Part shown: positions 1 through 6,535 of the stretch, piece after piece
How positions within the stretch are numbered: the stretch's first letter is position 1
How the letters are laid out: each line of letters opens with the position of its first letter
Source of the DNA: JBFJWU01 sp041623475 [NCBI: bacterium]
GTDB lineage: Bacteria > J088
Length of the DNA: 11,962 bases
Direction: 5' to 3'
Assembly (NCBI GenBank): GCA_041623475.1
Contig: JBFJWU010000069.1
Location: 1 to 11,962 of the forward strand
Translations under genes and position numbers: made by a program
The notes under the pieces: generated by a model
Told to the model about the DNA's origin: nothing
What the model saw: only the letters and a program-made list of their open reading frames with translations
Database searches by the model: none

Positions 1-456
1 ACGGTCAAGTTCATCCTGCCCGGTTAATTGACGGTAGCGGTCTCGATCCAGTGAGTCGATGCTGACCGTGATCGCCTGCAACCCGGCCCCGACCAGGTCA
101 TCGAGGACAGCCGGCAACAGGATCCCGTTTGTTGTCAAGGCGATCTTGTCGATTCCGGGGACAGCGGCCAGCCCCGCAACCAGTTGCTCCAGGCCCCTGC
201 GCAGCAGCGGTTCACCGCCGGTTATCCGGACCTGCCGGATGCCATAGGGGGCCAGCAAACCCGCAAACTGAATCATGTCTTCATAACTGAGAATACGGTC
301 ACGAGGCAGCCATTGACCGCCTTCCGGCCCATCCGGCATGCAGTATGTGCATCGCAACTGGCACCGATCTGTCACGGACAGGCGCAACTTGCGATACGTA
401 CGCCCTTCGGAATCAATTAACGAACGTCTGACTGGGTCTGCGGTCATGTCGGTCAT
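1..456 (-). CDS. moaA: GTP 3',8-cyclase MoaA, N-terminal part (runs off the left edge)
   Basis: Radical SAM enzyme that, with MoaC, converts GTP to cyclic pyranopterin monophosphate, the first step of molybdenum cofactor synthesis in the cytoplasm. The minus strand reads 152 open codons from ATG 456-454 to the window edge. The radical SAM cluster motif C32-x3-C36-x2-C39 is followed by MPDG, and the SAM-binding GGEP lies near residues 80-83. TTNG near 108-111 and SIDS near 132-135 are also typical of MoaA. The C-terminal half, with the second Fe-S cluster and the GG tail, is outside the window. A second in-frame ATG at 447-445 is an alternative start. Neither start has a clear Shine-Dalgarno sequence. 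The gene diverges from mobA across about 62 bases, so the two may share a control region. Family assignment is very secure. Confidence 0.96.
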   Translation of the reverse strand, partial: MTDMTADPVRRSLIDSEGRTYRKLRLSVTDRCQLRCTYCMPDGPEGGQWLPRDRILSYEDMIQFAGLLAPYGIRQVRITGGEPLLRRGLEQLVAGLAAVPGIDKIALTTNGILLPAVLDDLVGAGLQAITVSIDSLDRDRYRQLTGQDELDR

Positions 457-465
457 TGTACAATG
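454..465. promoter_or_regulatory. 12-bp perfect palindrome with a TACAAT hexamer in the moaA/mobA divergent gap
   Basis: CATTGTACAATG is a perfect 12-base palindrome. It covers the moaA start codon on the minus strand and lies about 54 bases before the mobA start. On the plus strand it contains TACAAT (459-464), one mismatch from a sigma-70 -10 box, but I see no good -35 hexamer 16-18 bases upstream. It could be a small operator, part of a promoter for mobA and the genes after it, or chance. No Moco riboswitch-like structure was recognised beside it. Confidence 0.25.
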
Positions 466-518
466 GCACCATGCTGATCCGAATGTCATCGAGCCGCTGC
501 GGTCGGCCGTATTAAGCG

Positions 519-1136
519 GTGCCGTCACGCGCCGACAGAGTTCCGGTCGGTGTTGTCCTGGCCGGCGGACGATCCTCCAGGATGGGCACAGACAAGGCCG
601 CGTTGACCACGGCGACCGGTGAGTCGTTCCTGGAGCGGACCGTACGTTGCATGGTCGATTGTTGCGACCGCGTCCAGGTGCTGGGCGAGCCAACCGGAGG
701 CAACGCGGGTCCGGCCATTCCGGTCCGGCCGGACCGGCGACCATACTCGGGACCTCTGGATGCACTGGCGAACCTGGATTGCGACGAGGGTTTTGCGGTC
801 CTGGCTGTTGACACCCCGGACGTATCCCCGGCGCTGGTTCTGGAAATGCGGGACGCGCTGCTGGCGGTATCTGGATCTGTTCTGGGCGCAATTCCGGTGG
901 TCGATGACTGGTTGCAACCACTGGTCGCCGTCTACAACCCGGCAGTGTTACCTGTCTGGCAGAATGCCCGGGTTCAGGGAGAGACTTCAATTGTTCGGAC
1001 ATTGTCAGCGGTCCAGGACCAGTTGTTGCTGCTGCGGCCCGGGGACCTGTCGTTGCCGGAAACTGTATGGAATACTGTGTTGTCGGGACTGAATACACGA
1101 TCGGACTATGACCAATGGCTGGCCATGAACCAGTAG
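519..1136 (+). CDS. mobA: molybdenum cofactor guanylyltransferase MobA
   Basis: Transfers GMP from GTP to Mo-molybdopterin, giving the MGD form used by DMSO reductase-family enzymes. The 205-residue protein matches the usual length of about 190-210. The nucleotide-binding signature is LAGGRSSRMGTDKA near residues 14-27. The Rossmann-like fold continues with GPLDALANL and AVDTPDVSP, the latter matching the metal-binding aspartate region. DWLQPLVAVYNP is typical of the acceptor-side half. The start is GTG 519: it is the first possible start after an in-frame stop at 513-515 and sits just before the glycine-rich loop, though it lacks an obvious ribosome binding site. The end overlaps the next gene by 22 bases, which suggests translational coupling. 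It is the first gene of the rightward Moco operon. Confidence 0.93.
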   Translation: MPSRADRVPVGVVLAGGRSSRMGTDKAALTTATGESFLERTVRCMVDCCDRVQVLGEPTGGNAGPAIPVRPDRRPYSGPLDALANLDCDEGFAVLAVDTPDVSPALVLEMRDALLAVSGSVLGAIPVVDDWLQPLVAVYNPAVLPVWQNARVQGETSIVRTLSAVQDQLLLLRPGDLSLPETVWNTVLSGLNTRSDYDQWLAMNQ

Positions 1137-1813
1137 AAATTATTTTGTTCGGTGCGCTGCGGGATGCTGCGGGCAGCGGAACGATTGCTGCGCATGCGAC
1201 CACAGTCGCTGAACTGCGCAACGAACTGGCCGATCGTTTTCCGTCGTTTGCCGGCCTCCTGCCCAGTTGCCGGGTCGCGATCGACCTCGAATATGCCAAC
1301 GACAGCGCCCCGATCAGTTCTGCCAACGAGGTCGCCGTGATCCCTCCGGTCAGTGGGGGACGCGACAGCAGCGAGCAGCTGCTTGTAAAGCTGACTGACC
1401 AGCCGATAGAACTTGCCGGGATCCACGAATTTATTGGTGATCCGACTGCAGGTGGCAACACGGTTTTTACCGGGACAGTCCGCAACCACCATCAGGGAAA
1501 AACGGTCCGATCGCTGGCCTACGAAGCGTACCCGGCGATGGCGGAAAGAATGCTGGCCGCGATTGCCGGCCAGGCCCTCACCGATTTTCCGTTGGCTCGA
1601 GTCGCAGTCGTTCATCGGGTTGGCGACCTCGCAATTGGCGATGCCGCAATATGCGTGGCAGCATCAGCCGCACACCGTGCCGAGACGCTTGACGCAGTCG
1701 CCTGGATGATGAACCGGATCAAGGCCGATGTTCCGGTCTGGAAACTGGAAACCTATGCAGACGGATCACGGTCCTGGGTACGCTGCGACCACACGGGACA
1801 CCAGCATGATTGA
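1115..1813 (+). CDS. MoaD-MoaE fusion: both subunits of molybdopterin synthase in one chain
   Basis: Molybdopterin synthase adds two sulfurs to cyclic pyranopterin monophosphate. This 232-residue protein joins its two subunits. Residues 5-82 are the ubiquitin-like MoaD sulfur carrier, ending IPPVSGG with G81-G82 (codons 1355-1360). Residues from about 90 are MoaE, with TVRNHHQGK (R123), a YEAYP segment, and the two lysines K203 (RIKADVP) and K210 (PVWKLE) that match E. coli MoaE K119 and K126. No stop codon and no convincing internal start separate the halves. In standalone MoaD the Gly-Gly must be the free C-terminus to be adenylated and thiocarboxylated, so activity probably needs cleavage after G82. 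That is known for the MoaX fusion of Mycobacterium tuberculosis. The start overlaps mobA by 22 bases and the end overlaps the next gene by 8 bases. Confidence 0.93.
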   Translation: MAGHEPVEIILFGALRDAAGSGTIAAHATTVAELRNELADRFPSFAGLLPSCRVAIDLEYANDSAPISSANEVAVIPPVSGGRDSSEQLLVKLTDQPIELAGIHEFIGDPTAGGNTVFTGTVRNHHQGKTVRSLAYEAYPAMAERMLAAIAGQALTDFPLARVAVVHRVGDLAIGDAAICVAASAAHRAETLDAVAWMMNRIKADVPVWKLETYADGSRSWVRCDHTGHQHD

Positions 1814-2732
1814 TATCAGCAACAAACGATCCACGTACCGGCAGGCGCGGGCCACCGCCACGGTAACGTGTGCGCCAGAAACGATCGCGGCAATCCGTAG
1901 TGGTCAGGTCCCCAAGGGCGATGTTCTGGAAATCAGTCGGGCAGCCGGCTTGTTTGCAATCAAAAAAACGCCTGAGTTGCTGCCATTTTGCCATCCAATT
2001 CCGGTCGAACATTCGCAAATAACTTATGACATCCTGAATGACCATGTCCGGATCGAAGTCTATGCAGCAACGATCTACAAAACCGGCATCGAGGTTGAGG
2101 CCATGACTGCGGCAGGCATTGTCGCCCTCAGCATGTACGACATGCTCAAGCCAATCGATGACGATGTCCGGATCGGCGAGATTCGCGTTATCGAAAAGTC
2201 CGGCGGCAAGGGCGACTATCGTGACACCTTCGCACGCAGCCTGGGTGCTGCGGTTCTGATCTGCAGCGACGCAGTGACGGCAGGACAAAAAGACGACATG
2301 GCGGGCGCACTGGTAGCCGATGCCCTGGTGGCACACGGGCTGGACCTGAGGCACACGCAGACTGTTCCGGACGAGATCGACAAGATCAGCGACTCCGTTC
2401 GAAACTGGGCAGACAGCCCCGACGTTGACGTGATTATGACCGTTGGTGGTACAGGTCTGGGGCCTCGTGATGTCACGGTCGAAGCAGTTCGACCGCTGCT
2501 TGACCGCGAGATCCCGGGGATCGCCGAATCGATGCGGCAGTACGGACTGGAACGGACACCGTATGCTGCGCTCAGCCGCGGAATCGCCGGGCATATTGGA
2601 ACGACGCTGGTGATTACCCTGCCCGGTTCCAGCCGCGGTGCCGCCGAGAGCCTGGACGCGCTGATGCCATGGGTCCTGCATATCATCAAGGTCTTTGACA
2701 AGACGTACCGCCACAGCGATTCGACCGCCTGA
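1806..2732 (+). CDS. MoaC-MogA/MoaB fusion: cyclic pyranopterin monophosphate synthase plus molybdopterin adenylyltransferase
   Basis: A 308-residue bifunctional Moco enzyme. Residues 1-138 are MoaC, which acts after MoaA. They start MIDISNK and keep K37 (VPKGD), H63 (FCHP), D112 and K115 (YDMLKP) and the KSGGK loop near 131-135, matching E. coli catalytic residues K51, H77, D128 and K131. Residues 147-300 are a MogA/MoaB domain, which adenylates molybdopterin, with TVGGTGLGPRDVT (212-224), DREIPG and LPGSSRG. GGTG followed by PRDVT is more like MogA than MoaB. The frame is open back to an ATG at 1728, but ATG 1806 is where MoaC homology starts, and the upstream residues are the moaD-moaE region read in another frame. 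It overlaps moaD-moaE by 8 bases and ends 2 bases before moeA. MoaC/MoaB bifunctional proteins are a recognised but minority arrangement. Confidence 0.94.
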   Translation: MIDISNKRSTYRQARATATVTCAPETIAAIRSGQVPKGDVLEISRAAGLFAIKKTPELLPFCHPIPVEHSQITYDILNDHVRIEVYAATIYKTGIEVEAMTAAGIVALSMYDMLKPIDDDVRIGEIRVIEKSGGKGDYRDTFARSLGAAVLICSDAVTAGQKDDMAGALVADALVAHGLDLRHTQTVPDEIDKISDSVRNWADSPDVDVIMTVGGTGLGPRDVTVEAVRPLLDREIPGIAESMRQYGLERTPYAALSRGIAGHIGTTLVITLPGSSRGAAESLDALMPWVLHIIKVFDKTYRHSDSTA

Positions 2733-2734
2733 TC

Positions 2735-3955
2735 GTGGCGTCAGACCTGCTGCCGTTTGAACGCCTGTGGCCGCTGCTTTCCGAGCACGCCAGGCAATTA
2801 CCGGCGGAGCCCATGGACCTGTCCCTGGCCCTGGGCCGGGTGCTCAGGCAGGCACCTGCTGCTGCATGGGATCTGCCCCGCTTCGACAACAGCGCCATGG
2901 ATGGCTATGCCGTACAGTCCGCCGACGTGGCAGCAGCGACCGCTGATGATCCGGTTACCCTGGAAATCGTTGCTGATGCATTTGCGGGTCCGGACCAGGG
3001 TGGTCACATTGCAGCTGGTCAGGCTGCGAGAATCGGAACCGGCGGCGTCATTCCGGACGGTGCCGATGCAATTGTCCCAGTCGAAAACGCAAGAGTTGAT
3101 GGCGCATTGGTCCACGTCCTGGAGCCCAGCACAAGCGGTCGTCACATCCGTCGCCGGGCCGAGGAAATCGGTGCCGGCGATCCGGTTTTGGCCCCGGGAC
3201 GGCGATTGACAGCCTATTCAATCGCCGCGTTGGCAGCAGCTGGTGTCGACGCCGTCCAGACCAGCCGCCCACCCCGGATTCAGATCCTGGTTACCGGCAA
3301 CGAGTTGGTGCAAGCAGGACAGGTTCCCGGGCCGGGACAGATTGTCGAAACAAATGGACGGTTCCTGGCAGCGACCCTGTCCCGGCTGTTGAACGTCCCA
3401 CCGCCACCATACCGAATCGTCCCTGATCGTGAAGGAGATTTGGCGGCGGCGCTGAACGAATCGCTGGCCGAGTCCGACCTGGTCATTTCCACTGGTGGAG
3501 TCAGCGTTGGCGAACGGGACCTGATCAAGGACGTTGCCGAAGCAAACGGGGTCGATCGGATACTCTGGCGAGTCGCCCAGAAACCTGGAAAACCTGTATA
3601 CCTGGGACGCAAACTGAACACTCTGCTGCTCGGTCTGCCGGGCAATCCCGCGGCGGTCGGTGTCGCCGTACCAGTGATGATTGCACCGTTGCTTGCGTCA
3701 ATGGAGGGCGCGAACAATCCGCTCCCACCACGGTTCCGGGTCTCGACCACCGAAGCACTGCCCCGTAACATGACCCGGACACAGTTCCGCTGGGCAACCC
3801 TGATCGATGGCCAGCACGCCCGGCCCCTGCAGCGGGCAGGCAGCCATATGCTCGGAGACCTGGCCGTGGCCGACGTCCTCTTGATTGTCGAGCCCGGCAC
3901 GGGCGATGTCGAACCTTTGTCACAACTGGACGCCATTTCCCTGGCCGGACTGTAA
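2735..3955 (+). CDS. moeA: molybdopterin molybdenumtransferase MoeA
   Basis: Inserts molybdate into adenylated molybdopterin, releasing AMP, after the MogA-like step encoded just upstream. The 406-residue length fits the family. Signatures in order are LPRFDNSAMDGYAV near residue 50, the beta-rich domain with ARIGTGGVIPDGADAIV near 98-114, LVTGNEL near 185, STGGVSVGERD near 252-262, KPGKPV near 284 and LLGLPGNPAAV near 300. The C-terminal domain IV is complete. The start is GTG 2735, only 2 bases after the stop of the MoaC fusion, so translation is probably coupled. I see no sign of damage. Because moeA also occurs in multiple copies in some genomes, this need not be the only MoeA in the organism. 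Confidence 0.95.
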   Translation: MASDLLPFERLWPLLSEHARQLPAEPMDLSLALGRVLRQAPAAAWDLPRFDNSAMDGYAVQSADVAAATADDPVTLEIVADAFAGPDQGGHIAAGQAARIGTGGVIPDGADAIVPVENARVDGALVHVLEPSTSGRHIRRRAEEIGAGDPVLAPGRRLTAYSIAALAAAGVDAVQTSRPPRIQILVTGNELVQAGQVPGPGQIVETNGRFLAATLSRLLNVPPPPYRIVPDREGDLAAALNESLAESDLVISTGGVSVGERDLIKDVAEANGVDRILWRVAQKPGKPVYLGRKLNTLLLGLPGNPAAVGVAVPVMIAPLLASMEGANNPLPPRFRVSTTEALPRNMTRTQFRWATLIDGQHARPLQRAGSHMLGDLAVADVLLIVEPGTGDVEPLSQLDAISLAGL

Positions 3956-3960
3956 AACCG

Positions 3961-5781
3961 ATGCCGGACCCTGCACAGACCGGCATTGATCACCTGGTCT
4001 TCGTGTATGACGGTAACTGCCGGTTCTGTCGGCGCTGGGTTGCCCACGCACGCCAACATTCGCGCGCGCGAATCGAATTCCTGTCGTCGCGGCAGGCCGC
4101 CGACCGGTTCCCGGATTTGGATCAACAGCAGCTGGTCCAGGCATCGGCACTGCTGGTCCCTGGATCTGAAACCGTCTGGGGGGCCCGGGCGATCCTCGGC
4201 AGCGGCGCCCACGGCGCGATTGGACAACTCCTGCTGGCTGCCATGGATGCGCTACCCGGGTTTGCACGCCTCGTAGAGGGCGTATACCGGCGCGTTGCCC
4301 GAAACCGGCAGGTCGTGTCCCGGGCCATTCAAATGGTAGAAACAATCCAGGCCGATGGCTACAGGCACCAGTTCACGGCACGAATCGTCGAGCGAGGTAT
4401 AGCCCTGACCTATGTCGTCGCGTTTGCCTCGATCGCGGTCCAGGCCAGGGGATTGTTTGGACAGGATGGAATTCATCCAATGGCCACTTATTTCGAAATG
4501 GCCTCCCATGTCCTGGGCGGGGTCGACCTCCTGCGTTTGCCGTCACTGTTCTGGTGGAACCAGTCCAACGGATTCATTGTTGCCGTAGCTGTATTCGGAA
4601 TAGGTGCTGGTGCCGTTGCCGCCACCGGTCGGGCAGTCGGCCCGCTGCTGCTGATTTGCTGGAATTGTTACCTGTCGTTCCTGGGCGGCGGGGGCCAGTT
4701 CATGTCGTTCCAATGGGACATGTTGCTGGTCGAAGCTGGTTTCCTGGCGCTGGTACGACGGACTTTTGCCGGCAACGTCCCCTCGACCGCCATGATCTGG
4801 CTGTTTCGCCTGCTGTTGTTCAAGGTGATGGTGATGTCCGGGCTGGTGAAACTGTTCAGCAATGACGGAACATGGACCACCTGGACAGCGCTGGAATACC
4901 ATTTCCAGACCCAACCGCTGCCACACTCCGTGGCCTGGTTCGCCCACCATTTACCCGACCGGGTGCTGGCCGCGGGTGTCGGGTTCACCTGGTTTGCCGA
5001 ACTGTTCGCGCCATTTCTGATCTTCTGTGGCACCCTGGGGCGCCGGATTGCAGGCATCACAATAATTGCCTTGCAGCTGGCCATCGCAGCGACCGGCAAC
5101 TACGGGTTTTTCAACCTGCTGACCATCGTTTTGGCATTCAGCCTGTTCGACGACCGACTGCTGGCGAGGCTGCCGTGGCGAATCCCGGCGCTGGCACCGC
5201 CAGCATGGCCATTAACCGGTCAGGCCGCACGGTTGGCTGTTGCCGGGGCATTCGTGTGTATGATCACACTGGTGCCGTTGGGTCGCTACATCGATGTCCA
5301 GCCGGCACGGTGGGCAGCCGAATTGCAAGCCTCTACCCGTCAGTTGGGCATCTCATCCGGCTATGGGCTGTTTGCCAATATGACCCGAACTCAACCGGAA
5401 ATCGTGTTCGAGGCGACCCTGGACGGCCGGGACTGGGAACCCTACGGGTTTCGCTACAAACAGGCGGACCCGGCCAGGCCACCGGCATTTGCCGGCCCAC
5501 ACATGCCGCGCCTGGACTGGCAATTGTGGTTTGCGGCCCTGGGTGGCCCGCAGCGAAATCGTTGGACAAATGAGGTCCTGGACCGCCTCTGCCGCCAGGT
5601 GCCAGCTGTTGTTGACCTGTTCGCGTCGGCGCCATTTGCCGGCGCGCAGCCGCAGCAGGTCCGGGCGCAAGTCTATGAGGTCCGATTTACGACGCCAGTT
5701 GAACAGGCCGAGACGGGTCATTGGTGGCACCGGTCGCGGCCGCGGGCATTCGGTCGCCCCTTGCACTGCGCCTATCGATGA
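3961..5781 (+). CDS. DCC-family CxxC redox domain fused to an LMF1-like lipase maturation factor membrane protein
   Basis: A 606-residue two-part protein. Residues 10-125 are a DCC/DUF393 thiol-disulfide oxidoreductase-like domain, with VYDGNCRFC near 15-23 (C20, C23) and a WGARAIL segment near 73-79. Residues 140 to about 595 match the lipase maturation factor family (LMF1/LMF2). Recognisable segments are GIHPMATYF near 170, QFMSFQWDMLLVEAGFLAL near 246, GLVKLFSNDGTWTTWTALEYHFQTQPLP near 294-320, YGLFANMT near 468 and MPRLDWQLWF near 515. There are several membrane segments between about 150 and 440. LMF1 in animals helps lipases fold and assemble in the ER, and bacterial members are largely uncharacterised. 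No cleavable signal peptide is seen, so which side of the membrane the CxxC faces is open. It starts 5 bases after moeA and overlaps the next gene by ATGA. Domain calls are firm; the role is inferred. Confidence 0.88.
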   Translation: MPDPAQTGIDHLVFVYDGNCRFCRRWVAHARQHSRARIEFLSSRQAADRFPDLDQQQLVQASALLVPGSETVWGARAILGSGAHGAIGQLLLAAMDALPGFARLVEGVYRRVARNRQVVSRAIQMVETIQADGYRHQFTARIVERGIALTYVVAFASIAVQARGLFGQDGIHPMATYFEMASHVLGGVDLLRLPSLFWWNQSNGFIVAVAVFGIGAGAVAATGRAVGPLLLICWNCYLSFLGGGGQFMSFQWDMLLVEAGFLALVRRTFAGNVPSTAMIWLFRLLLFKVMVMSGLVKLFSNDGTWTTWTALEYHFQTQPLPHSVAWFAHHLPDRVLAAGVGFTWFAELFAPFLIFCGTLGRRIAGITIIALQLAIAATGNYGFFNLLTIVLAFSLFDDRLLARLPWRIPALAPPAWPLTGQAARLAVAGAFVCMITLVPLGRYIDVQPARWAAELQASTRQLGISSGYGLFANMTRTQPEIVFEATLDGRDWEPYGFRYKQADPARPPAFAGPHMPRLDWQLWFAALGGPQRNRWTNEVLDRLCRQVPAVVDLFASAPFAGAQPQQVRAQVYEVRFTTPVEQAETGHWWHRSRPRAFGRPLHCAYR

Positions 5782-6512
5782 CGTGTTTCAATAAGATCTT
5801 GATGGCGACGGCGGCAGCATCGGCTGTTGCTTACGCAGGCCCGGCGTCGCCTGTGCCGCCGGCGATTTCGGAAGGATGGGCTGAACAGCGGAACCATATG
5901 ATCGAATCCCAGATTATCGCCCGTGGCATCAAGGATCCAGCGGTCATTGATGCCCTGCGCAACGTACCTCGCGAACGATTTATTCCCGAAACCGACCGCC
6001 CGCTGGCCTACGGAGACCATCCCGTGCCAATCGGCCACGGACAAACGATCAGCCAGCCCTATATCGTGGCCTACATGACAGAACTGCTGCAGGTCAGACC
6101 CGGCCACCGGGTGCTGGAGATTGGTACCGGCAGCGGCTACCAGGCCGCGGTCCTGGCCCGGATGACCGACACCGTCCATACGATCGAAATCGTTGAACCG
6201 CTGCACAGGCGTGCCAGCGCAATCCTGCCCGGCTTTGGTATCCCCACCGACCGAATTGTCCTGGGCGACGGTTACGCGGGCCTGCCCGACGAGGCACCAT
6301 TTGACCGGATCATCGTTACCGCCGCGCCACCAAAAGTGCCGCAACCATTAATCGATCAGCTTGCCCCGGGCGGCCGGATGGTCGTCCCGGTGGGACCAAC
6401 CGGGGAAACCCAGCAGCTACTGCTGATTACGCGGGATCAGGACGGCAGGGTCCAGCGAACCGCTGACCTTTTTGTCCGCTTTGTGCCAATGACAGGCGAG
6501 GCCCAAAAATAG
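5778..6512 (+). CDS. pcm: protein-L-isoaspartate O-methyltransferase with an apparent signal peptide
   Basis: Methylates isoaspartyl residues in aged proteins with S-adenosylmethionine, starting their repair. The 244-residue protein carries GHGQTISQPYIVAYMTELL near 87-104, where S92 matches the active-site serine region of E. coli Pcm. The SAM-binding motif I VLEIGTGSGYQ is near 112-122, followed by LGDGYAGLP and FDRIIVTAAPPKVP. I chose ATG 5778 because it overlaps the preceding stop as ATGA and gives a short basic start (NK), a hydrophobic stretch near 7-18 and an AYA|GP cleavage-like site near residue 20. A longer frame opens at 5721 but lies inside the upstream gene. If exported, it would work in the periplasm, where SAM supply is unexplained. 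The N-terminus could instead be an uncleaved anchor. The end lies 23 bases from a convergent gene. Confidence 0.93.
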   Translation: MTCFNKILMATAAASAVAYAGPASPVPPAISEGWAEQRNHMIESQIIARGIKDPAVIDALRNVPRERFIPETDRPLAYGDHPVPIGHGQTISQPYIVAYMTELLQVRPGHRVLEIGTGSGYQAAVLARMTDTVHTIEIVEPLHRRASAILPGFGIPTDRIVLGDGYAGLPDEAPFDRIIVTAAPPKVPQPLIDQLAPGGRMVVPVGPTGETQQLLLITRDQDGRVQRTADLFVRFVPMTGEAQK

Positions 6513-6527
6513 GCGACGCCGGTCGCC
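6503..6527 (-). terminator. intrinsic terminator of the EF-hand gene, overlapping the end of pcm
   Basis: On the minus strand, 8 bases after the EF-hand stop, GGCGAC and GTCGCC form a 6-bp GC-rich stem with a 4-base loop (6527-6512). TATTTTTGG follows directly (6511-6503), giving a U-rich tail. On the plus strand the run is of A residues before the stem, so it works mainly for the leftward gene. Its tail sits inside the last codons of pcm. Confidence 0.7.
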
Positions 6528-6535
6528 CCCGAGAA

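Noticed and set aside
1728-1805. Longer N-terminus for the MoaC fusion
   Set aside because: The 26 extra residues overlap the MoaE coding end in another frame and have no MoaC similarity; MoaC homology begins at ATG 1806.
1719-2714. 331-codon minus-strand frame under the MoaC fusion
   Set aside because: A shadow frame; the plus strand encodes two complete conserved domains here.
4058-4073. 16-base perfect palindrome (ATT, five CG, AAT)
   Set aside because: It lies inside the DCC domain and is explained by Ser-Arg-Ala-Arg codons; no regulatory context.
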